A model generated the notes under the pieces. The model was given only the letters and a program-made list of their open reading frames with translations. It was not told the origin of the DNA and ran no database searches. A DNA stretch of 64,000 nt. Origin: Pedobacter ureilyticus (lineage in GTDB: Bacteria; Bacteroidota; Bacteroidia; Sphingobacteriales; Sphingobacteriaceae). Shown piece by piece: positions 1 through 8,952 of this stretch. Position 1 is the stretch's first letter. Each line of letters starts with the position of its first letter. Made by a program: the position numbers and the translations under genes. Where the stretch lies: NCBI RefSeq assembly GCF_005925345.1, contig NZ_SSHJ01000004.1:124001-188000 (forward strand). The letters run 5' to 3'.

Positions 1-777
1 TTGTGATATAAACGCACAGCCGTTTCTACTTTGTTCACGTTTTGCCCACCAGCACCGCCAGCTCTAAAAGTCTCAAATTCTATATCCGCAGGGTTAACTT
101 CAATATTGATAGTATCATCTACTAGCGGATACACATACACCGAAGCAAATGAAGTATGACGACGGGCATTTGAATCGAATGGGGAAATCCTAACCAAACG
201 ATGTACTCCATTTTCGCCTTTTAAGTAGCCATAAGCAAACTCGCCAGTAATTTCTAAGGTTACTGTTTTTACGCCAGCAACCTCACCTTCTTGATAATCT
301 TGCTCGCTAACTTTATAGCCATTTTTTTCTGCCCACATCAAGTACATCCGCATTAACATACTTGCCCAATCGCAGCTTTCGGTGCCTCCAGCGCCAGCCG
401 TAATCTGTAAAACGGCATTCAACTGGTCTTCTTTGCTACTCAGCATATTTTTCAGCTCTAGCTCTTCCACAGCCTTTAACGCCAACTGAAACTGTTCTTC
501 CACTTCCTCTTCTGTAGCATCGCCACTTTGCTGAAAATCATAGAGCACAGCAGTATCTTCGTAAGCGGCATTAGCTTGTGCAAAACCTTCTGTCCATTTC
601 TTCTTACTGCTAATTTGAGCCAAAACTTGTTCTGCTCTTTTCGGATTATCCCAAAAATTTGGGTCGAGTGTAATTTTCTCCTCCTCGCTTATTTGGTATA
701 AAAGTTCATCAACGTCAAAGATACCCCCTCAGAGACGCTAATCTATCTCTTAAATCTTGCAACTGTTCTTTAGTCAT
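1..777 (-). CDS. prfB: Peptide chain release factor 2, +1 programmed frameshift, C-terminus beyond window
   Basis: Release factor 2 recognises UGA and UAA stop codons and triggers peptide release on the ribosome. The reading starts at ATG 777-775 and gives 20 codons ([20 protein letters not shown]), then meets an in-frame TGA at 717-715. Skipping one base lets the frame run on as [13 protein letters not shown] and continue to the window edge. Downstream I read a TAGAGGTES segment (GIDH-class N-domain junction) and the catalytic-domain [16 protein letters not shown] with the GGQ peptidyl-hydrolysis motif. The end of the protein lies to the left of position 1. The interruption is the classical autoregulatory recoding site, not a pseudogene. 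Confidence is high from GGQ and the frameshift signal together. Confidence 0.95.
714..729 (-). promoter_or_regulatory. prfB +1 programmed frameshift site
   Basis: On the minus strand the bases read AGGGGG TAT CTT TGA C. This is an internal Shine-Dalgarno-like hexamer (729-724), a three-base spacer, a slippery CTT in the P site (720-718) and a TGA followed by C in the A site (717-714). It is the canonical arrangement in which low RF2 activity lets the ribosome slip by +1 and finish RF2. The strong SD is notable because most genes here lack an obvious SD. Confidence 0.95.
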
Positions 778-1016
778 AAAGGCAAATATACGTTAATAAG
801 GTGTAAGGGAAAAGGGTTAAGACGTGTAGGCTAAAATCCACCGTAAGTTAGTTTAGCAGTAGATGATATTGTTTTATTTTGATGACAAAAAAAAACAAAA
901 CTCTATATTCGATAATTTCAAGTAGACCGGAAAACGTAATTAAGCTAGTTTATAAACTTTTATGGATTTTGTTCGTTCTAATCATCATAGCTTTAAATTG
1001 ATAAAACAACAGAGAT

Positions 1017-1547
1017 ATGAATAGGTTAAAAATAATATACACCGCAGCATTGGCCCTAATTTCAATTCAGGCTATTGCCCAAACCGATAAAGCCACTACA
1101 GCTAAAATTGTGGAAGCTAAAACTTATACCTTTGTGGCCAGAAGCGCCACACCTTTAAACATACAAGATATTAGCGCTGTAATGAGCCGCATGCCTGGAG
1201 CTATGCAAGGCGGCACCATAAACCTTAACGAAAGCTACTACGAAATAAAAGTTACGCCCGACAGCGTAGTTGCGTTTTTACCCTATTACGGCAGGTCTTT
1301 TACAGCGCCAATTGGCCAAAACGAGGGTGGCGTAAAGTTCACTTCAAAGAAATTTGAGTACAAGAGTAAAAAGGGCAAAAAACGTGGATGGGATATCCTT
1401 ATCCAAACTATTGATGCCAAAGAAAATTATCGTTTGGCTTTAAACATTGGCGATGAAGGCTATGCCACTTTATCGTTAAACAGCAATGCAAAGCAATCTA
1501 TTACCTACCAAGGCTACTTAAAAGAAAATGAAGTGAAAAAAGATTAG
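1017..1547 (+). CDS. DUF4251 family secreted protein
   Basis: A 176-residue protein with an N-terminal signal peptide (about residues 1-21, ending AIAQ). The core, with ESYYEIKVTPDSVVAFLPYYGR followed by an F-x-A-P-I-G segment and GGVKFTSKKFEY, is typical of DUF4251, a Bacteroidota family of unknown function that is probably periplasmic or surface-exposed. It stands alone: prfB is divergent to the left and a repeat-rich gap follows. No catalytic motif is visible. The family call is good; no function can be assigned. Confidence 0.8.
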   Translation: MNRLKIIYTAALALISIQAIAQTDKATTAKIVEAKTYTFVARSATPLNIQDISAVMSRMPGAMQGGTINLNESYYEIKVTPDSVVAFLPYYGRSFTAPIGQNEGGVKFTSKKFEYKSKKGKKRGWDILIQTIDAKENYRLALNIGDEGYATLSLNSNAKQSITYQGYLKENEVKKD

Positions 1548-1636
1548 TTGGCCCAACAACAAGTTTAGCTAAGCCGCTTACTTTTTAAGTAGCTTTTCCT
1601 TTTTAGAAGAGCAACATTTTTTCTTCGTGGCAATTA

Positions 1637-1704
1637 CAGTCCCGCTTTCCCTCCAAGTCCGCACTCGTTCTACTCGCTTGCGGGCTTTACGTTCAATCGG
1701 GTCT
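1637..1704 (-). repeat. Dispersed CCCGAT...GCGGGACT intergenic repeat, copy 1
   Basis: Read on the minus strand it starts ACCCGATTGAACG and ends AGCGGGACTGT. Two related copies lie at 33473-33527 and 40537-40612 on the plus strand. Only the two end motifs and the overall layout are shared; the middles differ. Such elements occur between genes in many Bacteroidota genomes (recollection, not checked). Confidence 0.55.
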
Positions 1705-1728
1705 AATTAACAAAAGCCTATGCTAAAG

Positions 1729-1772
1729 CTTTGTCAATCTTATCAGCATATCTCATATTAAGATTGACAAAG
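1729..1772. repeat. 14-bp perfect inverted repeat
   Basis: CTTTGTCAATCTTA (1729-1742) pairs exactly with TAAGATTGACAAAG (1759-1772) around a 16-base loop. It lies just upstream of the 124-bp multi-hairpin copy but has no counterpart beside the second copy. There is no T-tract, so it is not an obvious terminator. Confidence 0.7.
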
Positions 1773-1797
1773 TTAATTAGGGCAGTCCGCTGTTCCC

Positions 1798-1921
1798 CTC
1801 TTCGAAGTTTGCAACTCCGAAGTCTTATCTTCGGGTCTGTGATCCGAGCATACATCAAATCATCAAACGGATTAAAAATCCGATGATACGGGTTCGACAT
1901 TACAAATGTCGAACAGCAAAA
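1798..1921. repeat. 124-bp multi-hairpin element, copy 1
   Basis: This copy contains four small palindromes in series: one around TTTGCAACTCCGAAG, CGGGTCTGTGATCCGAG, CGGATTAAAAATCCG and GTTCGACATTACAAATGTCGAAC in two arms. A nearly identical copy of the same length lies at 2652-2775, in the same orientation. The layout resembles REP-type elements that are mobilised by IS200-like (RAYT) transposases, but no such transposase is in the window. Confidence 0.75.
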
Positions 1922-1979
1922 AACTGTGGCGTTGGATGACATATAGTAAGCCTACCAACAAAAATATTACCTTTAACAA

Positions 1980-2510
1980 ATGCCAAAAATAATCTATTTA
2001 TATTCTGTTTTACTCTTATTTATCAGCTGTGATTTCAGCAAACAACACGTTCCTCCCAGAAAATTTAAATGGGAAAAGGTTAATCATGAAAACTATTCAT
2101 TTCAATACCCTAACGACTGGAATCTAATTATTTACAACAGAAACGTAACAGTAAATACTCGTAAGTGGGCAAGTTTTCAAGTTATAGCAATGACACTGCC
2201 AGACTCATTAGATGCCAGAAAGGTAATTCTGAACTCAATAGTTCAAATAAAGAATAATTCAGAATTAAAAAATCGTGGATGGGAATTTCACGGAAGTAAG
2301 GAGATTTTTAAAAACGATAGAAAATATGTCTCATTTAATTATGGTCTGCTGGACCCTATGGACACTCAAATAGAGCAGATTGCTTTTGCCGATGGCAAGG
2401 AAAAATATGAAGCATTCATCTCATATTGTAAAAATACACCAGCAGCAACTGTTAAGGAATTAAGAAAAACGCTAAGTTCTTTTACAGTAGATACTAGCAC
2501 TACATATTAG
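1980..2510 (+). CDS. Hypothetical lipoprotein, PsbP-like in part
   Basis: A 176-residue protein whose N-terminus has a hydrophobic stretch ending in the lipobox LFISC (Cys about residue 17), so it is probably a lipoprotein. The segment YSFQYPNDWNLIIYN followed by regular beta-rich sequence resembles the opening of small PsbP/Mog1-like folds that begin with F-x-x-P-x-x-W; that is only a resemblance. It is flanked by the two copies of the 124-bp element, so it is an isolated single-gene unit. Function unknown. Confidence 0.6.
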   Translation: MPKIIYLYSVLLLFISCDFSKQHVPPRKFKWEKVNHENYSFQYPNDWNLIIYNRNVTVNTRKWASFQVIAMTLPDSLDARKVILNSIVQIKNNSELKNRGWEFHGSKEIFKNDRKYVSFNYGLLDPMDTQIEQIAFADGKEKYEAFISYCKNTPAATVKELRKTLSSFTVDTSTTY

Positions 2511-2855
2511 TAAGTAAATCTCGAGCTAAGTAATACAACTAACAGATTTCTCAATCGTGCCTCTTTCGAAATGACGCAAGCAACGTCTACTTCTTCTTCA
2601 TCCCCATATAATCCAGCGTTAAATTACACAATGCCTTCACACGCAAATTCGCTCTTCGGAGTTTGCAACTCCGAAGTCTTATCGTCGGGTCTGTGACCCG
2701 AGCATACATCAAATTATAAAACGGATTAAAAATCCGATGATACGGGTTCGACATTACAAATGTCGAACAGCAAAAGTTTAAAGCATTAGACTTTACTACA
2801 AAAAAATCAAAAATTGTAATTACAGAGGCGTGGATTACCTCAAAACATGTCGCTT
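2511..2855. other. Gene-free gap with repeats
   Basis: No gene is visible in these 345 bases. They contain half of a GTCATTTCGA-type element (about 2543-2577, read as AGATTTCTC...TCGAAATGACG) and the second 124-bp multi-hairpin copy. Confidence 0.7.
2652..2775. repeat. 124-bp multi-hairpin element, copy 2
   Basis: Same length and order of palindromes as the copy at 1798-1921, with scattered substitutions. Some restore pairing: TCGGAGTTTGCAACTCCGA and CGGGTCTGTGACCCG are better palindromes here than in copy 1. Stem-restoring differences suggest selection for, or replication through, folded DNA or RNA. Confidence 0.75.
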
Positions 2856-3914
2856 TTACTTCTCGCTTAATTTAATCTCGAACAAATTAGGCCATTTCTT
2901 ACCGGTTACAAACAAACGCTTTCCTGCGGCATCATAAGCAATGCCATTTAATACGTTGTTACTGATCTCGTAATCGTCCTTAAAAAAGTTTTTAGGCACT
3001 AATTTGCCCAAATCTACTTCTGCTTCCACAGCGCCGGTTTTAAGATCAATCACTACAATTCTATTGGCACCGTACACATTGGCGTATAATTTTCCATCAA
3101 TATATTCTAGTTCATTCAGTTGCTCTACGGCACCTTTGTGATCATACACTTCAATAAAACCTTCTTCCTTAAAAGTGGTTGCATTCATGAACCAGATTTT
3201 GTTGCTACCATCACTACGTAGCAATTGCTTACCGTTATAAGTTAGGCCCCAACCTTCTCTACTACTTTGGTACGGAAAAGTTGCTTTCTCTTCCAATGTA
3301 GCCGCATCGTAAACCAAGCCTACATTTTCTTGCCAAGTAAGCACAACAATTTGATTCCCCACTTTTGTCGAGCCTTCGCCAAAATACTCAGGTTTTAAGG
3401 GAACAGATTTTATCGCTTTACCAGTTTGAATAGCTACATATTTCAACTGCGATTGTCCTTTCCTGCCTGTACTTTCTAATAATTTACCTTCTACAAAACT
3501 TAGGCCCTGCGTATAAGAAGAAGTATCATGCGGAAAAGTATTGACCAAAGTGTATTTCAACTTCAAAGGCTTCTTATCTGTTGTAAGAATAATGTTATTG
3601 GTAATGGTATCTATTTGATCTCCACTTTTTACAATTGCGGTAAGCATTCTGTAGCCCAAAGGGAGGTTTTGTGTATCTAAGGTCACAAAATCTCTACTCG
3701 TTTTTTCGGCAAACTGTTTTCCATCTATTAAATAGCTGATGGCTTGTACCTCAGTTTTCTCTGGAATATCTAGTTCTATTTTTACCGGTTTACCACTATT
3801 AAAACTTTGGCCCTGCAAAGGATCTTTAAATGTAATGTAGCTACCAACCTTGTTATTACAAGCGAATTGAAATAACGTGGCAGACAATAAAATGAAAGCA
3901 ATAATTTTACGCAT
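2856..3914 (-). CDS. Glutamine cyclotransferase family lipoprotein
   Basis: Glutaminyl-peptide cyclotransferases of this beta-propeller type turn N-terminal glutamine into pyroglutamate. The protein has a lipobox (LFQFAC) after MRKIIAF, an N-terminal Ig-like stretch (about residues 20-110) and then the family core: FPHDTSSYTQGLSF, STGRKGQSQL, FGEGSTKV, SREGWGLTY, LNELEYIDGKLYANVYG and NGIAYD. I start at 3914 (MRKII) because this gives a clean lipoprotein signal and overlaps the preceding yraN stop by 8 bases; an in-frame ATG at 3929 would add five residues. It is probably co-transcribed with yraN and anchored in the periplasm. Confidence 0.85.
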   Translation of the reverse strand: MRKIIAFILLSATLFQFACNNKVGSYITFKDPLQGQSFNSGKPVKIELDIPEKTEVQAISYLIDGKQFAEKTSRDFVTLDTQNLPLGYRMLTAIVKSGDQIDTITNNIILTTDKKPLKLKYTLVNTFPHDTSSYTQGLSFVEGKLLESTGRKGQSQLKYVAIQTGKAIKSVPLKPEYFGEGSTKVGNQIVVLTWQENVGLVYDAATLEEKATFPYQSSREGWGLTYNGKQLLRSDGSNKIWFMNATTFKEEGFIEVYDHKGAVEQLNELEYIDGKLYANVYGANRIVVIDLKTGAVEAEVDLGKLVPKNFFKDDYEISNNVLNGIAYDAAGKRLFVTGKKWPNLFEIKLSEK

Positions 3915-4272
3915 AAGGCCAAAAAGCATCCTCTATATGATTGATTTTAAATTGTTTATCTTTAGTAACCAACACAGCTACAATATCAAACCTAATTTCT
4001 CCTTGGTAATCCATAATCTCGATATAGGCGCTTGCAGCCAGTTCTAATTGGCGTTGCTTAGCGGCACTTACAAAGTCTTGCGGCATACCAAAAGCCACCG
4101 AGCTGCGTGTTTTAACTTCTATAAAGATAATGGTATTTGATTGAAGCGCAACAATATCAACCTCAGATTTACCATAAGTCCAGTTTTCATCTAAAATCTC
4201 GTAGCCTTTTTGCTCCAAAAAGCGAACCGCGGCTTTTTCTCCAGCCTTGCCTGTATCGTTATGAATAGCCAT
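3907..4272 (-). CDS. YraN / UPF0102 family endonuclease-like protein
   Basis: A 121-residue protein of the UPF0102 family with a restriction-endonuclease-like fold. Visible are GEKAAVRFLEQKGYEIL at the N-terminus, then NWTYGKSEVDIVAL and IIFIEVKTRSS, giving the E...D...ExK signature, followed by FDIVAVLV. Length is normal for the family. A role in DNA processing is inferred from fold, not proven. Its stop overlaps the start of the cyclotransferase gene. Confidence 0.85.
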   Translation of the reverse strand: MAIHNDTGKAGEKAAVRFLEQKGYEILDENWTYGKSEVDIVALQSNTIIFIEVKTRSSVAFGMPQDFVSAAKQRQLELAASAYIEIMDYQGEIRFDIVAVLVTKDKQFKINHIEDAFWPYA

Positions 4273-4375
4273 ATTTTGAAATGATTGAATGAGAAAATTT
4301 TGAATGATTTAATAAGCAAAAAGCAAATTAAATCTAATCTAGGTATTTAATCATTTACTCGTTCAAATTCAATCA

Positions 4376-6334
4376 TTATTTCACAATCACCGAACCTAAA
4401 AATTTAGATATGGTACGTTCTACGTTTTTAACTTGTACGTAGCGCCCCATTAAAATATCTTGATTTGTTGCGTCCTTTTCGTCTTTCATCTGGTTCATCA
4501 AATCGGTAAGCATCCTATCTACTTTGCGTTTTTTAAGGTGATAAAGTCCGCCAAGTACTGCGCCTTTTATATTTTGGCTTTCGTCTTTTACGTAAATCTG
4601 GTGCTTGTTTAGCCAATTCTCGCTTAAACTATATGGCGAAGTGCTTAACGTAATGGCCAAGGTGGCAATTTCGCCATCCTCACTCATCAAAAACTGATTA
4701 ATAGTTGGCAACTGTCCGTTTTCAACTTCCACACTGTAATAGTCGACTATACGCTTGCATAACGCGTTTTCAAAAGTCACGTCGCCTAAATTTTGAATAA
4801 TAAATGAACCCACGTGCATTTCACCAACCTGCTCAAAAGTTACCAGCTCGTGCCCGAAAGTAAGTAGCAAACGTACAATTTCTTGCTCTTGCAAAATATC
4901 GGTACTGATTTGTTGGGTAGCAGTCTCTACCGGCTCTGCTGGCCCACCTTCGGCAAACAAATCATCAGGCGGCATGTCTGGGTAACTAGGGCTACTGCTA
5001 GCTCGCTGCGGAGCCGCCGCTTTTTTGCTCTTGGCAACCTTTATAGCATTCAATTCGGTAAGCAGTACTCGCTCTTCTATTTCGAGCAAATGACTACATT
5101 CCTTAATAAATACAGAGGCCTTGATATTATCTGGAATTTTAGCGATACTCTCTACAATATCCCTAATGATCCCTGCTTTTTTGATGGGATCTTTTCCGGC
5201 CTCGGCCAGTAAAATATTGGCTTTATAGAGGATAAAATCTTGACGCTGCTCTTCAATGTAGGTTTTAAAAGCTCCTGCACCCACTTTGTGCATGTAAGAG
5301 TCAGGATCATCTCCATCTGGAAAAGAAACCACTTTTACGTTCAGACCCTCTTCCAAAATCATGTCTAAACCACGTAAAGAGGCTTTGATACCTGCAGCAT
5401 CGCCATCATACAAAATGGTTACATTTTGCGTAAAACGGGCAATGAGCTTGATCTGTTCTATGGTTAACGAGGTCCCTGATGAGGCAACTACATTTTCAAC
5501 GTAAGCTTGGTGTACCGCTAAAACATCGGCGTAGCCTTCTACCAAGTAACAGTTGTCTTGATCACGAATGGCCTTTTTTGCATGGAACAAGCCATACAGC
5601 ACGTTCGATTTGTGGTAAATATCACTCTCTGGCGAGTTGACGTATTTAGGTACGTTTTTATCCGTCTTTAAGGTACGACCACCAAAACCAATTACCCTAC
5701 CCGTAAAATTATGGATGGGAAACATGACCCTCCCACGAAACCTATCATATAACTTTCCTTTATCATTCCTGATGGAAAGCCCAGTTTTTTCTAGGTACTC
5801 TACCGCATGACCATTTTTTTCGGCCTCTAACGTTAAGGCATCCCAAACATCTGGTGAATAGCCTAGGTTAAATTTTTTGATGATATCTTCCCTAAAACCG
5901 CGTTCTTTAAAATAGCTTAAACCAATGGCTTTACCGTCGGCACTATTCCAAAGTTGGTCTTCAAAAAAGTTAGCGGCAAACTGCGAAACGATGTAAAGAC
6001 TTTCACGAGCACTGTTTAGCTCAATATTTTCTTTACTTTCTACGGTTTCCTCTACCTCGATATTGTATTTAGCGGCCAAAAATTTAAGTGCTTCTGGGTA
6101 CGAGTATTTCTCGTGCTCCATCACAAAACGCACCGAATCGCCGGCAACGCCGCAGCCAAAGCATTTATAGATGCCTTTGTTTACCGAAACGTGAAAAGAA
6201 GGCGTTTTTTCGCCATGAAAAGGGCAATTACCAATTAAGCTCGAACCTCGCTTTTTAAGGTGCACAAAATCGCCAACAACCTCTTCAATTCGGGCCGTTT
6301 CCTTAATTTTTTCTATGGTTTCCGCTGTAATCAT
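4376..6334 (-). CDS. dnaG: DNA primase
   Basis: DnaG synthesises RNA primers at the replication fork. The 652-residue product shows the N-terminal zinc ribbon (C37, H40, C58, C61), the RNA-polymerase core with YLKFxxER-like and FPIHNFTGRVIGFGGR segments, and the TOPRIM domain with LVEGYADVLAVHQ and ILYDGDAAGIKAS, which carry the metal-binding Glu and DGD acidic residues. The less conserved C-terminal third is the helicase-interaction domain. Length is usual. It appears monocistronic, with a 200-base gap upstream. Confidence 0.97.
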   Translation of the reverse strand: MITAETIEKIKETARIEEVVGDFVHLKKRGSSLIGNCPFHGEKTPSFHVSVNKGIYKCFGCGVAGDSVRFVMEHEKYSYPEALKFLAAKYNIEVEETVESKENIELNSARESLYIVSQFAANFFEDQLWNSADGKAIGLSYFKERGFREDIIKKFNLGYSPDVWDALTLEAEKNGHAVEYLEKTGLSIRNDKGKLYDRFRGRVMFPIHNFTGRVIGFGGRTLKTDKNVPKYVNSPESDIYHKSNVLYGLFHAKKAIRDQDNCYLVEGYADVLAVHQAYVENVVASSGTSLTIEQIKLIARFTQNVTILYDGDAAGIKASLRGLDMILEEGLNVKVVSFPDGDDPDSYMHKVGAGAFKTYIEEQRQDFILYKANILLAEAGKDPIKKAGIIRDIVESIAKIPDNIKASVFIKECSHLLEIEERVLLTELNAIKVAKSKKAAAPQRASSSPSYPDMPPDDLFAEGGPAEPVETATQQISTDILQEQEIVRLLLTFGHELVTFEQVGEMHVGSFIIQNLGDVTFENALCKRIVDYYSVEVENGQLPTINQFLMSEDGEIATLAITLSTSPYSLSENWLNKHQIYVKDESQNIKGAVLGGLYHLKKRKVDRMLTDLMNQMKDEKDATNQDILMGRYVQVKNVERTISKFLGSVIVK

Positions 6335-6535
6335 TTGCTGCTAATCTCGTTCTAAATGGGATTTCAAATTTAGCAAATATTTTACCACCTAAGCTATTTT
6401 AGAGCACCTTAGCTTATTTACTTTAAAAAATACAGATACTTTTTTCGGCCTATTTAATTTAAGCTGAACTTGTTTGTCTAAAGTTTGGGCAACTTACCTC
6501 ATGTAAACCAAGGTGTTGTAGGTGTTTAAATGCGG

Positions 6536-7192
6536 TTACTTGATAAAAGGCAACATTTGCTCTGCTACAAACTGATTTCCTTTATCGTTCAAATGCACCC
6601 TATCTCTGGTTAAGATATCTTTCTCTAAATCTTGTGTATTGTTCTTTTCTTCGTAAGCTTGAAACGCCTTTCTTAAATCGCATAGCGGAAGGTTGTTTTT
6701 AGCTGCCAACTCCCTTATGCCTTCGGCATATTTGTCCAAATCTGCATCTAGCTCGTTAGCTCCACCTTTTTTCTCACCAACTACCGAAGGCGTGCACAAA
6801 ACCACTGCACTGCCGCTTGCTTTGATTTTATTGATCAAAGCCTGATAAAACTTTAAATATTTTGGATAATCTGTTCCTGTTTTCGAAGTTTGTTTATGCC
6901 AAACATCATTGATACCTACATAGATAAAAACCAAGTCGGGTTTTTTAGCTAACACATCTTCTTCTAAGCGCAAGTATAGGTCGTATACTTTATTGCCACC
7001 AATGCCTGCACCAAACAATTCAAACTTAGTACTATCTACCTGCTTTTTAAGTAAATTGATATAGCCGTTTCCCTGCACGCCCGCTTGGGTAATCGAGTCG
7101 CCAAAGAATATTACTTTTTTTGTTTTAGGTTTCATAGCAGATAGCAGAATAAGGGCGCAAGCCACAACTGATAGTTTTAAAATGTTTTTCAT
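6536..7192 (-). CDS. SGNH/GDSL-type hydrolase, secreted
   Basis: A 218-residue serine esterase or lipase-like enzyme of the SGNH superfamily. After a signal sequence (about residues 1-20) come block I FFGDSIT (S33), block II around GAGIGGNKVYD, block III YVGINDVW (N95) and block V DRVHLND (D197, H200), so all four family blocks and the catalytic triad are present. The natural substrate cannot be read from sequence; relatives include acyl-hydrolases and carbohydrate deacetylases. No partner gene is adjacent in the same direction. Confidence 0.88.
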   Translation of the reverse strand: MKNILKLSVVACALILLSAMKPKTKKVIFFGDSITQAGVQGNGYINLLKKQVDSTKFELFGAGIGGNKVYDLYLRLEEDVLAKKPDLVFIYVGINDVWHKQTSKTGTDYPKYLKFYQALINKIKASGSAVVLCTPSVVGEKKGGANELDADLDKYAEGIRELAAKNNLPLCDLRKAFQAYEEKNNTQDLEKDILTRDRVHLNDKGNQFVAEQMLPFIK

Positions 7193-7257
7193 CCTTGTAC
7201 TTTTATACAGCTAATTTAATTGTTTACTCTTAAATATCAACATGGTTAATTATTTTC

Positions 7258-7265
7258 TATCTTTG
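7258..7265 (+). promoter_or_regulatory. Candidate -7 promoter box (TATCTTTG)
   Basis: TATCTTTG fits the Bacteroidota -7 consensus TAnnTTTG and lies 23 bases before the ATG at 7289. No convincing -33 TTG/TTTG at about 19-21 bases is present, so this is a partial match. Confidence 0.4.
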
Positions 7266-7288
7266 ATACAAATTATCGAACAATACTA

Positions 7289-7792
7289 ATGAAATTACTC
7301 GCTAAATCTTCATTTATCGTCATCCTATCGCTTTTTATTTTTAATATCAGCCATGCTCAAGAGAAAAAAAGAGCACCTTACACGGCTTTATTGGTTACAG
7401 ATGCCAAACAAAAGGTACATGGCAAAATTATAGCGATTAACGATACGGCCTTGGTATTGGTTGATAAGAAAGAAATGACAAGAGCCATTGCCTACCAAAA
7501 AATAAAGAAAATTAAAATTTTGAAACATCATAGTGATGTGGGTTACGCTATAGTTACTGGTGCTTTAGTGGGCGGCGCTATTGTAGCAGCTCAATCTGTA
7601 GATGATGGTGCCGTAGCTGTATTGGTTGGCGCTGGGGGTACTGCTGCCGTAGCTGGGCTAAGTATTGCCTTACACAATGTGATACACGGTGCCGAGCTTA
7701 AGATTGATGCCGATAAAGAAAAGATCGACTACCAAAATATGTCGCAAAAGCTGAGCAAATACATTTTTAACGATATTGCGCTAAAACCTTAA
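7289..7792 (+). CDS. Hypothetical secreted protein with glycine-rich hydrophobic segment
   Basis: A 167-residue protein with a clear signal peptide (residues 1-23, ending SHAQ). Residues about 35-70 form a small beta-rich unit (KVHGKIIAINDTALVLVDKK), like the short modules that sense or bind at the membrane. Residues about 80-125 are glycine- and alanine-rich and could span or insert in a membrane. It is convergent with the next gene, and the two stop codons abut at 7792/7793. No known family recognised. Confidence 0.6.
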   Translation: MKLLAKSSFIVILSLFIFNISHAQEKKRAPYTALLVTDAKQKVHGKIIAINDTALVLVDKKEMTRAIAYQKIKKIKILKHHSDVGYAIVTGALVGGAIVAAQSVDDGAVAVLVGAGGTAAVAGLSIALHNVIHGAELKIDADKEKIDYQNMSQKLSKYIFNDIALKP

Positions 7793-8734
7793 CTACTTAC
7801 TATTTCCTAAGCGGTAATCTTTGTGCAAGACCAAAAAACTTGCCCTTTCTTCTTTCTTTAATGGATAATCCCAATTACCCTGATAAGTAATTTTGGTAGG
7901 CAGCTTTACTTCATTAAAGTAGCTCATTTCGATGTTCATCTGCACATCAAAATCAAAGAGCATGTTGCTGTACTTCATATCCACGTAGCGTCCTAAAATT
8001 TCAAAATTACGCTTATCGAAAATCGTGACCAACTCTTTGATCATGATGCCGTCTTTTGTCCATTTAGAAAGATCTGGCTTTACCGATACTTTGAAACGAT
8101 AGACCGGAATGGAATCTAAATAAGTACCACTGTAGAACGTATAATCGTAATATTGGCGCATATTGGCAGTAAATATTTCTGTTTTACTACCAATAAACGG
8201 AATGCCTTTAATAGGCCGCCCCGGATTAAAGATTAAAGTTTTAAGCTTGTCTTTATAACCTTCGTTTCCGCCTTTTTTTCCTGTACTTGGTGCCGCAGCC
8301 GGAGCAAAATCAGTATTATAGGCATTCATAAAGATATAATCGAACATCTCTACGGTATACAACTGATATTTCCCGTTTTTTTTATAAATCTTGCCAGCAT
8401 CCTCTTTTACCAAATACTCCATTTTATAAGGACCATCGTTGTTGTGCCTTATCTTGCGATAAATTTTTCCATCAACCTTGTTTTTTTTATCGTAAGTAAA
8501 CACCCTATTTTCGGCAATGAAAGTATATTTCTTCATATTTCTGAATGCCTCATAAAAGCTAGTATCATTAATAATAGCATCGATAAAAGTTTCGATATTT
8601 AATCGCTTTGCCTTGATATTGACTACAGAATCTAGTGTAATGGTTTTTATCGTATCTGGATTAAAACGAGGAATTTGCTGAGCGCTAGCACCAACAAAAA
8701 ACAACAAAAGTATTATAAAGCAAAGTTTTTTCAT
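7793..8734 (-). CDS. Hypothetical secreted protein
   Basis: A 313-residue protein with a signal peptide (residues 1-18, ending ASAQ). It is rich in aromatic and charged residues and alternates short beta strands, e.g. YYDYTFYSGTYLDSIPVYRF and ITYQGNWDYPLKKEERASF. This pattern resembles the C-terminal half of Bacteroidota DUF5686/carboxypeptidase-regulatory surface proteins without their beta-barrel, but I cannot assign a family. It is convergent with the preceding gene, with no intergenic base between the stops. Confidence 0.6.
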   Translation of the reverse strand: MKKLCFIILLLFFVGASAQQIPRFNPDTIKTITLDSVVNIKAKRLNIETFIDAIINDTSFYEAFRNMKKYTFIAENRVFTYDKKNKVDGKIYRKIRHNNDGPYKMEYLVKEDAGKIYKKNGKYQLYTVEMFDYIFMNAYNTDFAPAAAPSTGKKGGNEGYKDKLKTLIFNPGRPIKGIPFIGSKTEIFTANMRQYYDYTFYSGTYLDSIPVYRFKVSVKPDLSKWTKDGIMIKELVTIFDKRNFEILGRYVDMKYSNMLFDFDVQMNIEMSYFNEVKLPTKITYQGNWDYPLKKEERASFLVLHKDYRLGNSK

Positions 8735-8952
8735 TTATTCCAATTTTGAACCACAAAGGCACAAAGAACACAAAGCCGTTATTCAGTTTACAGTTGGCAA
8801 TTTACAGTAGCAATAGTGGTTCAAGGAACTAGCTATCTAGCTATTATTAACCAACAATACTGCAATTCAACAATAAAACAATTCTTCACGATAGAAGTTA
8901 TAAGTTTCACGTTGGCAGCATAAAAAAACGACAAACCAACTAAACAACCGAT

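Larger units (their letters stand above)
1548..1979. other. Gene-free repeat-rich gap
   Basis: This 432-base gap has no convincing gene. It holds a reverse-oriented CCCGAT...GCGGGACT dispersed repeat (1637-1704), a 14-bp inverted repeat (1729-1772) and the first copy of a 124-bp multi-hairpin element (1798-1921). A 74-codon minus-strand open frame runs through the hairpins but is only a by-product of the palindromes. Confidence 0.7.

Noticed and set aside
711..720. Stop codon in prfB as a pseudogene mutation
   Set aside because: The context is the complete programmed +1 frameshift signal, and the downstream frame codes for an intact release factor.
1718..1942. 74-codon minus-strand open frame between the DUF4251 and lipoprotein genes
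   Set aside because: It lies entirely on the multi-hairpin repeat and the 14-bp inverted repeat; composition is explained by palindromes and there is no family match.
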